From: Saccoglossus kowalevskii
Lineage: Eukaryota > Hemichordata > Enteropneusta > Harrimaniidae
Assembly: GCF_000003605.2 (NCBI RefSeq)
Contig: NW_003138352.1
Location: 3,993 to 16,505, forward strand
Length of the DNA stretch: 12,513 bases
Reading direction: 5' to 3'
Part shown: in pieces, positions 1 to 8,941 of the stretch
Layout: each line of letters starts with the position of its first letter
Position numbering within the stretch: position 1 is the stretch's first letter
The notes under the pieces: generated by a model
Databases searched by the model: none
What the model was told of the DNA's origin: nothing
The model's input: only the letters and a program-made list of their open reading frames with translations
Made by a program: the position numbers and the translations under genes

Positions 1-82
1 ATACTGAAGTAAAGCATTTTACCCAAACAAGTTGCAAAAAAATTCAATAAGTAGCACAGCTGAGAAGATGTTAGGAAAGTGA

Positions 83-806
83 AAAACACAAACAGCATTT
101 TGTAAAGCCATATCAGAACATCTTGATGCTGCTAGTCATGGTTATCAATCATTTACAAATATAAAATATCTTCGAAAAAGAAAAGGTGATGACAGATCTG
201 AGCAAGACACCTGTCCAAAAAGAAGAAGACAAGGAACATCTTCTCAGATCTTCTTTTCAGCTGATTGATGTATATTCTGTGATAAGCAACTCAAATGGAT
301 CTCAAAGAAAGGTGTAGGCATGAAACTGATAGATAGGTGTGTAACAATAAAAGAAGCAGCAGAGGATAAAAAAGATGTTCGATATTTGGTCTAGTCCGGA
401 ATTAAGATCTTGTTGCAAAAGAGGCGCATTATCATGACTCGTGTCGCCGTGCATACACAAGAAGAGATGATAGACATTCAAATGTTAACCCAGAAAGTTA
501 AATCCCAGAGAGAGCAAAAGCACATGAACATGCCTTTGAGTATATAGCCAAGTATATAGAGAAGAATATCATTAATGGGTCACAGGTCGAAAGAATGACT
601 ATGCTCCGAGAAAAATACTGTTTGTTCATGCAATCCCATCATCCAAACTTCTACAGTGCCAATCTCATGACATATAAACTCAAGAACAAATTAAAGCATC
701 ATTTTGGACAGGCAATCAAATTCTGGTAGCCAAATTTCAGAAGCGAATTGGTTTATTCTAATGCAATTCAAACAGGTGAAGCTGCTTCAGATGAAAGCCG
801 ACTGGA
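83..806 (+). pseudogene. N-terminal Cys/His-rich module of the relic
   Basis: Frame one (83 to about 405) gives a 'GYQSFTNIKYLRKRK' stretch and a basic 'KRRRQ' run. A TGA at 266 follows, then 'CIFCDK' at 269-286, whose C-x2-C spacing suggests a metal-binding knuckle. After a TAG at 392 the frame moves by -1, and 406-498 reads 'DLVAKEAHYHDSCRRAYTRR'. This brings HxH and C residues that could complete a zinc site, with the family's typical H-YH-C-R-YT pattern. From 502 the same frame continues as an amphipathic helical region to a TAG at 727, then to about 800 ('SELVYSNAI'). The zinc-binding role is an inference from Cys/His spacing. Bases 1-82 may hold more of the N-terminus, but I cannot follow a frame there. 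Confidence 0.6.
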
Positions 807-1757
807 AGTCTTTTACTTCGGCGCCTCATACTAGAATCATTTAAAGATTCAGCACAGCAGCCATGGCTTCCATCGTCTAGTTATCTTCTGTCATCTGCTG
901 TCAAACCACCAGATGTACTCACCAACTTTCTTCATCACATTTTACTGGGCAAGATACGCTCAGGCAAAATGCCCAAAAGAATGGAAGGACTTGCAAAGTC
1001 AATTGGTCAGAACATATGCTATGTTGTTAGCTGTGGACAGTGGAAAATACCCAAGCATCTGCTTTTAGGGATGACAGTTCGCCATCTTACAGGGAGTGCC
1101 GAGATAATAAGTTTATTGAATCACTTTGGTCATTGTGTTTCATACACTACCATGCTGAAACTTGAGACTGTTATGTGTGATAGTGTTGTTGAAAGCACCA
1201 GCCTCATTCCAGCTACAATAGATGTTGAGCAAAATATAGTTCTTCATTTATGTTGGGATAATTTCGACCTTAACAAGGAAACACCTTCTGCAACAGGAAC
1301 TACTCATTCCACTCACAGCATTGTTATACAGAAGGTTGTAGAAGAAAGGTGTAGTGTACCATCAGAGGTGACTCAGCCAAAATCGAAAAAAAACAATCTG
1401 TTGAATATACTCCTGAAGATTTGGCACCATGTTTTGTGAAAGCAAAGGTTGAACCAAATCTATTAGTGGCTCATTCAAGCTTAGATGTACGGAATGTTGC
1501 TGATCAAGTAGCAATACTTGATTTCATTTGGATGCTCTATCGAGCAAAAGTCACAGATGATACACAGTCAATTTCTAGTTGGATTGGGTGGCTCTCTACA
1601 ACTGCTGAGTCATCTAAGGTGGAGCATAGACAGTCCATTGTTGACTACATGAAACCAATAAATTCATCAATCAATGAGAATGCCACAGTACAGGAAGTAT
1701 TAAAACTGCCACAAAGAGCAGCAAGAGAAGGTAATCAAGATTACGTGATTGTAACTT
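807..1757 (+). pseudogene. Central conserved domain of the relic ('TVRHLT' / 'WDN' block)
   Basis: From 807 an open frame reads through 'QQPWLPSS' and 'GKMPKRMEGLAKSIGQNI' into 'KHLLLGMTVRHLTGS', 'FGHCVSYTT' and 'WDNFDLNKET'. This is the best-preserved central block, about 195 codons without a stop. At an eight-A run (1386-1393) the frame moves by -1 and continues as 'QSVEYTPEDLAPCF', 'FIWMLYRAK' and 'SSWIGW' to about 1757. There one T appears to be missing from a TTTGAT context and the frame moves by -1 again. An ATG at 969 is internal and not a real start, since coding similarity extends well upstream. I know no biochemical role for this domain. Confidence 0.65.
1387..1394 (+). other. Frame change at an A-run matching the A AAA AAC heptamer
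   Basis: Bases 1388-1394 read AAAAAAC, in phase with the upstream frame as A-AAA-AAC. The downstream homologous reading resumes exactly in the -1 frame with CAA at 1394. This is the textbook -1 slippery heptamer, but a one-base loss in an eight-A run gives the same result. No strong pseudoknot was identified by eye. Confidence 0.35.
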
Positions 1758-1758
1758 T

Positions 1759-2821
1759 GATCTTGGTGTTGCCAAGAAAGCATACACAATTATTAGGCAG
1801 CATCCTGTACATTACCATGATGTTATTGTATTTCATACGATATGTTCCTATTTGTATGCGATTGGTAAGCTCATGAGAGGTACAGACTTTGAAGACATAG
1901 TGATTGAATCAGGAGTTTGTACCAGTGGGTCCATACAGAAAGTATTGTCAGGGAAGCATTACAACAGAGCAATGAGAGTTCACAAGATTGTATTAGAAGC
2001 GTTAGAAAGGCTTATCTTTCAAGTATTTGAAGTAAATGGAATGTTCATGAAGGTGAGAAATTTGGTAGAGAATCCCAGCAATGCAGCATTGGTTGAAACA
2101 GTAAAAAAGAAACCCTGTAAAATACTGTCGGTCAGATTCAGTGAATTCAAAGATAAGGTGAGTAAACTGGGAAAGACGGCTCAGTTTTGAGTACAATACA
2201 TAGATAGGATATGACTGATACTAAGATGTCTTCGTTCCACCAAACTAAATGATTACAATTTACATTTAATATGCCTTCAGGGTTTGGGAGCTTTGTCCAC
2301 TACATTTTAACGTGGATCACCACAACTATGCTCGATATCTTATTGTATATCTCATGACATTGATCAATTTACCTGATTCTCATTCTGGAGCTGATACTTT
2401 GTTGAGAAAATAAGGGTTTAGTATGTCCAAATCTTGTGTACCCGCAAACAATAAATAAGCATGCCAAGTCAAGTGGTGGCATTATTGGCTTTAGCAGAGA
2501 TTATCCAGCCTACTATAGATGGTGTGTAACAAGACATATGCGATCAAGCTATGTTACAGTAGCAATGGAACTAGCACACATGAGTGAATCCCGGGAGTCA
2601 GCTCACAGAGTGAGTGTTTGATGTAGAAGACAAAGATGCTTCGGGAGTCAAGGTTCCCAATTCCATGGCAAAGGATCTCCTCACTGCAGAAGCCACTGGA
2701 AGACAAGATTTCGAAGAATTTGTTAAGACAAGACTTGTAGACAAATCTACAATCCACCAAGGTAAAGTCCTCGCAAAAGCAGATAGTTCAGTGAACAGCA
2801 CAAATAACTCTATTTGGACAA
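1759..2821 (+). pseudogene. Middle segment of the relic ('SGKHYNR' to 'KTRLVD')
   Basis: From 1759 the frame reads 'DLGVAKKAY', 'RQHPVHYHDVIVF', 'YAIGKLMRGTDFEDI', 'SGKHYNRAMR' and 'LGKTAQF'. It is then cut by TGA at 2188 and TGA at 2212, both apparently at conserved Trp positions ('AQF-stop-VQYIDRI-stop-LI'). Shifts near 2283, 2450 and 2615 carry the reading through 'VDHHNYARYL', 'HAKSSGGIIGFSRD', 'YRWCVTRH' and 'VKVPNSMAKDLLTAEA' to 'KTRLVD'. At about 2640 the family normally has extra residues before the SG, so a small deletion is possible there (from memory). The segment looks helical and has no motif with a known activity. Confidence 0.6.
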
Positions 2822-4140
2822 CTGATGATGCTTTCTGAGAAGCATAACTTGAGTCTGGATAAAACTCTGTCCTATCCACTTGGGCCATTACCATTGTCAT
2901 GAGCCACTGCTGATGGAATGCCTCTCAAAACGAACAAGGCCACTCTTCTTAACAAGATAGAAGATCGATCAGCTATTCAGGATATGTATGTACTGGGTAC
3001 AGATATGAGAGACAAGGTCTATATTGTTGATGGCAATGCCCTTATACAGTCACTTACTAGTCTGCCTGGTACATTTTGGAGAATTGGCATTGAAGGTTTT
3101 TTTCTTTGCCAAATGTTAAACGAGTGGAAGAGAATTCTATAAAGGCTGCCAAACGATTGAGGAGGGTTTCTTCACAAACATACCTGGTTAAAGGGCCTTC
3201 AACAAAACTACCCAGGGATTGGAAATCATTCCTTTCAAATAATGAAAACAAGACATACCTTATTCGGGTCCTTATCTATGATGCGAAAGATGAGTATGGC
3301 CCTAAACTGATTGACTGTGAAATAATGTTTGTCTGTGAAGAAGACTGTTTATCAATAACTAGCAGTAATGGAATCTCAACAGAGAGTCACTTAGTTCCAG
3401 AATTGTCATCTTCACAAGAGGAGGCAGATACTCGACTGATATTGCACTCTTTACATGCTTCTGAATCCCCTTCAGTACATGACATCATAGTGAGATCACC
3501 AGATACAGATGTGTTTCTTCTTCTATTGCATTATGGTAGTACTATTCAACAGAATATATACTTTGACATTGGAGTGGGCAACAAGTGCAGAGTGGTCAGC
3601 ATAGACTCTCTCATAAAGAAACATGGTGTACAGCTTTGCAGTGTACTTTTTGGATTGCATGCCTTTTCAGGCTGCGATACCACAAGTGGTTTTATCAGAA
3701 ATGGTAAATTGAAACCTTATAATATGATTCAGAACAACACTGAGAAATTCTTTTCAGTATTCAAGGAGCTTCAGGGAAATTCGGCCCATGTAACAGCAAC
3801 AATGCAAAGTGAATTAGAGCAATTTGCATGTTCTCTGTATGGAAAACCACCATATTCAGACATTAACAAACTAAGTTATGACATGGCAAAGAACAAATTC
3901 GAGATGGATAGTGGTCGCTTACTTTCAAACTATGACGGTATTGACTTATCTTTACTTCCTCCATGTAGACCAGCTCTTCAAATGCATGTATTGAGCACAA
4001 TTTATCAAATTCTGATATAGAAAAATGTCCATATACCATATACAAACATACCTGGCCCAGAAACAAATGGTTGGAAAATGAATGATGCTGTGAAGCTGGA
4101 CTACAATTGGTGTGATGATGAAATGAGAAATTCTTTCAAA
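2822..4140 (+). pseudogene. C-terminal PIN/FEN1-like region of the relic
   Basis: Two frames join at a T run (3097-3103). The first (from 2822) reads 'SEKHNLSLDKTLSYPLGP', a TGA at 2900, then 'MPLKTNKATL' and 'VYIVDGNALIQSL' (Asp codon at 3029). The second (3103 to 4017, 305 codons) reads 'NSIKAAKRLRR', 'PRDWKSFLSN', 'SQEEADTRLILH' (3415-3450), 'VRSPDTDVFLLLLHYG' (3490-3537), 'LHAFSGCDTTSGF' (3655-3693) and 'YDGIDLSLLPPCR'. The order N-terminal D, then E-E-x-D, then D-x-D, then G-C-D resembles acidic residues of PIN/XPG nucleases, where FEN1 has EAEA, a TxDxD-like strand and a GCDY turn. A TAG at 4018, likely a former TGG, interrupts the frame. It then continues in phase as 'NIPGPETNGWKMND' to about 4140. 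Nuclease activity is inferred, not shown. Confidence 0.7.
3097..3103 (+). other. Frame change at a T7 run (U UUU UUU in phase)
   Basis: The upstream frame reads T-TTT-TTT across 3097-3103, and the homologous downstream frame starts at TCT 3103, a -1 move. It fits either a slippery site or a one-base deletion in a homopolymer. The latter is more likely given the other lesions in the gene. Confidence 0.3.
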
Positions 4141-4141
4141 C

Positions 4142-4294
4142 CAAGAAGATGTTAGAGATACAGATGGTGAGGATGACAGTGATGATGAAGATGAAGATGA
4201 CAGTTGTGATGAAAATGTTGGGATAGTTGCCACAAGTCTAGCAGATGACATATTTTACTCTGATGATGGCAGCGATGGTCATGATGATGAATAG
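4142..4294 (+). pseudogene. Acidic C-terminal tail of the relic
   Basis: After one more frame change an open stretch of 50 codons ends at TAG 4292-4294. It is dominated by Asp and Glu ('DGEDDSDDEDEDD' and 'SDDGSDGHDDE'), encoded by runs of GAT/GAA. Some family members, as I recall, end instead in a Cys-rich CXC-like segment, which is absent here. The tail could be the natural end of this subfamily or an expanded GAT/GAA low-complexity run. Minus-strand Ser-rich reading across it is a shadow. Confidence 0.5.
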
Positions 4295-4872
4295 GAAAAG
4301 GAAACAAAAAGAATTATGGTGAAAATATTTTCAGCATTTTAGTTTCTTGCAAATGAACTACAATGTTCTTATGTTGGCAGTAACTGAATTCGTATTAATA
4401 TTGACAATATATGCTTGTTTCCACATATCAATATGTAAGAGGCATACATGACATGTATTTCTTTTAGAAACTATAAGTACCAGTACAGTTATTTAAGTAA
4501 CAAATATGGCATGTGTCATGCACAATTTGCTAAGATCATTTTTTTCACAGTGTAACTATAACTGTTAAATCTCACAAGATCCATAATAGTCTAAACACAT
4601 TCAATATTGGTTTATTTACGTTTTTTATGTATTTCAATGCAATTAGTAAGTGAAATATTGCTAATCAATCCACTAAATGCTTTTAAATGAGAACATTGAT
4701 TTGTACCGGTAATGTCAATTAATAGGGTACCGGGATTGCTCTATAATAACTGAGGGATACAGTTTAAAATTGGCAAACAAGTTGATTTCAGTTTTTCATA
4801 TAACAAGGTTTGGAAAAATCCCCAGAGGGGGCAGCATTTCCCTCCCTGGCCCATGGACTATTACGTATCGTT

Positions 4873-4914
4873 GAGGTATAACCTCCATGTTTGGAGGTAT
4901 AATCTCCATGTTTG
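4873..4914. repeat. Two-copy 21-bp tandem duplication with hairpin potential
   Basis: GAGGTATAACCTCCATGTTT plus G (4873-4893) is followed directly by the same 21 bases with one C-to-T change (4894-4914). ACCTCC at 4881-4886 and GGAGGT at 4893-4898 form a 6-bp inverted repeat around a 6-base loop. Confidence 0.8.
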
Positions 4915-5608
4915 CACATACCAGTCTTCACCTGTCACCACTTCTTTTTCTCTTGTACAGGGGCTTTTTAGCACATATTTTAATGACATGATAAAAATGT
5001 ACTGGATGGCTTTTATATGTCTTGCATATTTATAATTCATCCATTTGTGAACAGTGTCCAGCATAAAATATCGAAAACAGAACTTGTTTGCAAAAACAAG
5101 TTTAAGCTAACTACTATATATATATGACAGGGACAGTTTGCTTATTAAATTGACTAAAATATAGGTTTTGCTTGGGGTAGCGTTCACTAGTTTCACCGTA
5201 GTTACATACCTCACTGAAAGCTACTTCACATTAGTGCAGGTAATAATAATTATATAGTAAGTATCAAACTGTAAGGTATCATATAGGAAGGATCGTTGGG
5301 GGCGCTCTAGTTGACAACATTGCGTTCTTGACAAGTATTCTGTACTCAGACCGAATTCTGGCCGCAATTTCGGATTTGCCTGTATAAAAGAATATACGAG
5401 TATATCAACAATAACAAGTTCCTCTGATCAAGTTTACTTTTAACATTTTAGAATTGATTTGTAGTTTTTTCTTGTTGTGATGAATAAGTTTCAAATATGC
5501 CATTTACCCCACACTAATAGCACCTCAGTTATTGCTTGTTATATGGTGTTGTTATGGCAACGATGATATAGTACAGAATATAGGATTGTTATATATCTAT
5601 GCGATAGT

Positions 5609-5614
5609 TTTATT
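5609..5614 (-). promoter_or_regulatory. Possible poly-A signal for the minus-strand CUB/LDLa gene
   Basis: TTTATT on the plus strand is AATAAA on the minus strand, about 330 bases beyond the possible last stop codon at 5943-5941. The match is exact, but the hexamer is common in AT-rich DNA and the last exon itself is uncertain. Confidence 0.2.
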
Positions 5615-5940
5615 CAGATGTTGCAGAAAACTAGATTACTAGTAATTTGAAAACATTTGATTAGTATTGTTACCTTATATTGGCAGTAATTTTCAATCAG
5701 GACAGAAAAAACACTTGAAGATATAGTGCAGATAATTCACTGATGTATACATATCATAGTCTAAACCATAACGATAAGGTGTGATACTATTTTGAATAGT
5801 CTTATGAATTTGTGTAGAGACAATGATATTAGTATTTAGCAAACATTTAAATAAAAGAACTTGAAATTACTTGAATTAAATGGATTAAATTGAAATGTAT
5901 AGTTGCTTTAGTCAAACTTGTTCTCTGTGACGATTCCACA

Positions 5941-6038
5941 CTACTGATTTCTGAGATAAGATACGACATTCCAAAGAATATCTTCGCCTTCGCCTTTTCC
6001 ATCAGCCACCACGATCGATCGTTTCTTATGAATATTAG
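5941..6038 (-). CDS. Possible last coding exon of the CUB/LDLa gene
   Basis: On the minus strand, TTTCTTATAG at 6048-6039 is a usable acceptor. The exon would start at 6038 with two bases completing a phase-1 codon, as all firm exons of this gene do. It then encodes 31 residues, beginning 'NIHKKRSIVVADGKGEG' and continuing 'EDILWNVVSYLRNQ', to TAG at 5943-5941. With the preceding exon's final A, the junction codon would be ACT (Thr). No transmembrane segment is present, so this would be a short polar C-terminus. Support is only acceptor, phase and composition. A second frame is also open here, so the exon may be false or may continue differently. Confidence 0.3.
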
Positions 6039-6076
6039 CTATAAGAAATGAGAAATAATGGTGTGAACATCAGGAT

Positions 6077-7438
6077 ATTGTAAACAACATGTCATGCATT
6101 TCACTATTGTAAACAACATGGCATGCATTTCACTAGTGTAAACAACACGGCATGCATTTCACTAGTGTGAACAACAGGGTATGCATTTCACTAGTGTAAA
6201 CAACATGGCATGCATTTCACTAGTGCAAACAACATGGCATGCATTTCACTAGTGTAAACAAAAAACGGCATGCATTTCACGAGTGTAAACAACATGCCAT
6301 GCATTTCACTAGTGTAAACAACATGCCATGCATTTCAGTATTGCAAACAACATAGCATGCATTTCACTATTGTAAACAACATGGCGTGCATTTCACTATT
6401 CTAAACAACATGTCATGCATTTCACTAGTGTAAACACCATCTCATGCATTTCACTAGTGTAAACAACATGGCAACCAGTTCACTAGTGTAAACAACATGG
6501 CATGCATTTCACTATTGTAAACAACATGGCATGCATTTCACTAGTGTAAACAACATGGCATGCAATTCACTATTGTAAATAACGTGGCATGCATTTCACT
6601 ATTGTAAACAACATGGCATGCATTTCACTATTGCAAACAACATAGCATGCATTTCACAATTGTAAACAACATGGCATGCATTTCACTATTGTAAACAACA
6701 TGTCATGCATTTCACTAGTGTAAACAACATGGCATGCATTTCACTAGTGTAAACAACATGGCATGCATTTCACTAGTGTAAACAACATGGCATGCATTTC
6801 ACTAGTGTAAACAACATGGCATGCATTTCACTAGTGTAAACAACATAGCATGCATTTCACTAGTGTAAACAACACGGCTTGCATTTCACTAGTGTAAACA
6901 TCATGACATGCATTTCACTAGTGTAAACAACACGGTATGCATTTCACTAGTGTAAACAACATGGCATGCATTTGACTATTGTAAACAACATGGCATGCAT
7001 TTCACTAGTGTAAACAACATGGCATGCATTTCACGAGTGTAAACAACATGGCATGCATTTCACTAGTGTAAACAACACGGCATGCATTTCACTAGTGTAA
7101 ACAACAGGGTATGCATTTCACCAATGTAAACATCATGGCATGCATTTCACTATTGTAAACAACATGGCATGCATTTCACTAGTGTAAACAACACGGCATG
7201 CATTTCACTAGTGTAAACAACAGGGTATGCATTTCACCAATGTAAACATCATGGCATGCATTTCACTAGTGTAAACAACCTAGCATGCATTTCACTAGTG
7301 TAAACAACATGTCATGCATTTCACTAGTGTAAACAACATGGCATGCATTTCACGAGTGTAAACAACATGGCATGCATTTCACTAGTGTAAACAACATGAC
7401 ATGCATTTGACTAGTGTAAACATGGCATGCAATTCACC
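6077..7438. repeat. 29-bp minisatellite, about 47 copies, with forkhead-type and ATGCAT motifs
   Basis: A head-to-tail array of a 29-bp unit starts abruptly near 6077 and ends near 7438. Each typical unit holds GCATGCAT, TTCAC, ACTAGTG and GTAAACAACATGG. Many units contain the palindromes GCATGC, ATGCAT and ACTAGT. Variants alternate ACTAGTG with ACTATTG, and a few units have small insertions or losses (for example at 6256 and 7415). The unit is not a multiple of three and encodes nothing. If the last exon at 5941-6038 is real, the array lies in the intron downstream of the LDLa exon; otherwise it lies just 3' of it. Confidence 0.97.
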
Positions 7439-7480
7439 ACTTACGTGCATAATGCCCTGGTGTGAAAGACAAGAATAGCT

Positions 7481-7549
7481 GATACACAGCAAAGGACGAT
7501 ATCATCAAATCAAACGATACACAGCAAGGATGATGTCACCAAACCCAAC
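7481..7549. repeat. Two-copy diverged 35-bp direct repeat
   Basis: GATACACAGCAAAGGACGAT (7481-7500) and its following bases to 7515 are repeated, with several changes and one missing base, at 7516-7549 (GATACACAGCAAGGATGATG onward). A partial third copy (ACACACAGGAAACCCAAC) trails to about 7567. It lies just beyond the donor site of the LDLa exon. Confidence 0.7.
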
Positions 7550-7614
7550 AACACACAGGAAACCCAACTGTTTAAACATTCTTGGTCATGCTGACAATAT
7601 AAGTATACACTTAC

Positions 7615-7761
7615 TGGATGTTTCGTCACAAAAATCAAATCCTTCATCATCAAAATAAAAATGTTCCGTCCAGCTACAATCTTGATGACCATCACATATT
7701 TTGTCAGCGGTAATACAGTCTTCAATACACTTTAAACCAATAATGTTGCTATGACGACATA
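7615..7761 (-). CDS. LDL-receptor class A domain exon
   Basis: This is a 147-nt internal exon. The acceptor is TTTATTAATACAG ending at 7762, and the donor is GTAAGT at 7614-7609. It is phase 1 at both ends, with 49 codons. The reading holds six cysteines in LDLa order: C-RHSNIIGLK-C-IED-C-ITADKI-C-DGHQD-C, then 15 residues, then C. The 'CDGHQDC' and 'DDEGFDFC' stretches carry the acidic residues that form the calcium cage in LDLa modules. The fifth-to-sixth Cys loop is longer than the usual eight or so residues. An extracellular ligand-binding or structural role is expected from the family. The 71-codon ORF on the same strand is in another frame and is a shadow. Confidence 0.85.
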
Positions 7762-8887
7762 CTGTATTAATAAAATCAAGATTAAAAACACATACAGTGA
7801 GCCATACATTTTATATACTTGCAAAATACATATGCATATGTGAAAATGCACTTACACATACTTTCTAATGTCATAATCATAATTGTTATCATGTTATCAT
7901 AATTTGTTATCAACCGTAAATGCCATTGTAGCGTCATCAGTTGCTAAAGCTTCTTGGTATAGTCATCATGGTACCTTTTGTCAATTTAAAACTTCATTTT
8001 GTTAATTACTTTGAAACAGTTAATAAATATATAAATAAATATATATCAAACATTATTGTCAACAATTCCTTTTACTTATTTTCATTAGGAATATTAAACC
8101 CAATTTTAAACAGGGCCGGATTCGACAGGCTCCCAGTTTACACAGGGCCGGATTCCATAGGCTCCCAATTTACATTGGGGCCGGATTTGACAGGCACCCA
8201 CTTTACACGGGGCCGGATTCGACAAGCTTCCAGTTTACACAGGGGACAGATTCGACAAGCTCCCAGTTTACATACAGTTTAGTTTATTAGACAGTTTCGC
8301 AGTTTACATATGGTTTGTATGCCTGTACCATTACAGTAGAACCTATTGCAAAGTGAAAATAATGCGTTTTTCTTTATGTTTATGTATGTGTTGATTTACG
8401 CTGAAGTAAATGTCATAAAAACTTAGTACTTAGTACAGTAAAAAACTGACGGCATTTGATGGCATTATAAGGGAAAGAATATACAGCGGATAAATTATGT
8501 CACTTGGATCACTTATTTATGTCAAAACGTATTGAAAAATGACATATGTTTAATAAGTGGCTGACTAAATGAAGTTTCATTCAAGGAAACCGCTGATTTT
8601 GAACATATTATTTGACAGCTTTTCTTAAAAAACAGAATGACAGAGAACAAAAACGTCCACATACTGTTTTCTACTAATAACAAGTTATTATAGACATTAT
8701 TAGACATTAAATATTATGACTGTTATATGCGCTAAAATATGCGCGCATATCAAAACCACGCTACATCCTACGCTGATGAGGAGTACAAAATGAGAACAAA
8801 GGCAATAAGTTTTCACTTAATTGTTTTCACAAATTCTGGCCCAATACTGTTTGGAGCATAGATTACAACTCTTTTTTTATGACTTAC
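7762..8887 (-). other. Intron between the microexon and the LDLa exon
   Basis: The minus-strand intron opens with GTAAGT at 8887 and closes with AG at 7763-7762. It contains the 33-bp minisatellite at 8111-8310, a 14-bp palindrome ACATATGCATATGT (7828-7841) and another, ATATGCGCGCATAT (8737-8750). I found no further exon on either strand. The plus-strand ORF at 7941-8282 merely reads through the minisatellite. Confidence 0.7.
8111..8310. repeat. 33-bp minisatellite, five copies plus a decayed sixth
   Basis: Copies at 8111-8142, 8143-8174, 8175-8207, 8208-8239 and 8240-8272 share GGGCCGGATTCGACA and CTCCCAGTTTACA with point changes and one-base length differences. Bases 8273-8310 are a poor extra copy. 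The unit is markedly more GC-rich than the intron around it. The plus-strand repeat peptide it could encode ('RIRQASSLH' type) has no start context or homology I recognise. Confidence 0.9.
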
Positions 8888-8941
8888 TTGTCAATCCGAA
8901 TTGTTCAAGTGCTGTCTGCAATGACGTCACTTTGGTTGGAC
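8888..8941 (-). CDS. 54-nt linker microexon between CUB and LDLa exons
   Basis: On the minus strand a good acceptor (TTCTCTATATTCTAG, AG at 8943-8942) is followed by 54 open bases and a consensus donor GTAAGT (8887-8882). It is phase 1 at both ends. With neighbouring exons it reads G-PTKVTSLQTALEQFGLT-I, where the first and last residues are junction codons GGT and ATA. It has no cysteine and looks like a short linker or helix between the second CUB domain and the LDLa module. Length divisible by three, matching phases and near-perfect splice sites together make chance unlikely, but no transcript evidence is available. Confidence 0.65.

Larger units (their letters stand above)
83..4294 (+). 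pseudogene. Broken full-length copy of an uncharacterised metazoan protein family with a PIN/FEN1-like C-terminus
   Basis: One protein can be followed across about 4.2 kb by switching frames near 405, 803, 1390, 1757, 2283, 2450, 2615, 2825, 3103 and 4141. In-frame stops lie at 266, 392, 499, 727, 2188, 2212, 2411, 2900 and 4018. Joined pieces keep the block order I remember for a large uncharacterised family repeated in many aquatic animal genomes: 'TVRHLT', 'FGHCVSY', 'WDN', 'SGKHYNR', 'HNYARYL', 'YRWCVTRH', 'DGNALI', 'PRDWKSFLSN', 'EEADTR', 'SPDTDV', 'GCDTTSG', 'LLPPCR'. No intron is evident, and no poly-A tail, terminal inverted repeat or target-site duplication is visible. The 5' limit is uncertain. 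Seen: the breaks and motifs. Recalled: family membership. Inferred: a decayed, non-functional copy, possibly mobile-element related. Homopolymer sequencing error could explain a few shifts but not nine stops plus ten shifts. Confidence 0.82.
4295..5940. other. AT-rich intergenic stretch between two convergent genes
   Basis: No coding region, RNA gene or mobile-element end is evident on either strand. It holds the 21-bp duplication at 4873-4914, a short TA run near 5115-5125, and a possible minus-strand poly-A signal at 5609-5614. A minus-strand acceptor-like tract (AG at 5381-5380) precedes a short open stretch, but I could not support it as an exon. The 60-67 codon ORFs near 4853-5064 come from the 21-bp repeat and show no protein features. 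Confidence 0.6.

Noticed and set aside
3952-4251. Minus-strand Ser-rich ORF of 99 codons
   Set aside because: It is the complement of the acidic GAT/GAA-rich tail of the pseudogene, so a composition artefact.
83-4294. Intact spliced gene whose introns absorb the stops and shifts
   Set aside because: Homologous reading continues directly across each break with no room for an intron and no GT...AG pair at the shifts.
5279-5379. Possible alternative last exon on the minus strand (acceptor TTCTTTTATACAG, AG at 5381-5380, 33 open codons in phase 1, then TGA)
   Set aside because: Acceptor and phase fit, but another frame is equally open, the peptide has no feature, and it competes with the candidate at 5941-6038. 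Not enough to annotate.
6077-7438. CRISPR-like array of regular repeats
   Set aside because: Units are contiguous 29-mers with no unique spacers between them, in animal DNA. It is a minisatellite.
7941-8282. 113-codon plus-strand ORF with repeated 'FTRGRIRQASS'-like segments
   Set aside because: It is only the 33-bp minisatellite plus AT-rich flank, inside an intron of the opposite-strand gene, with no homology or domain.
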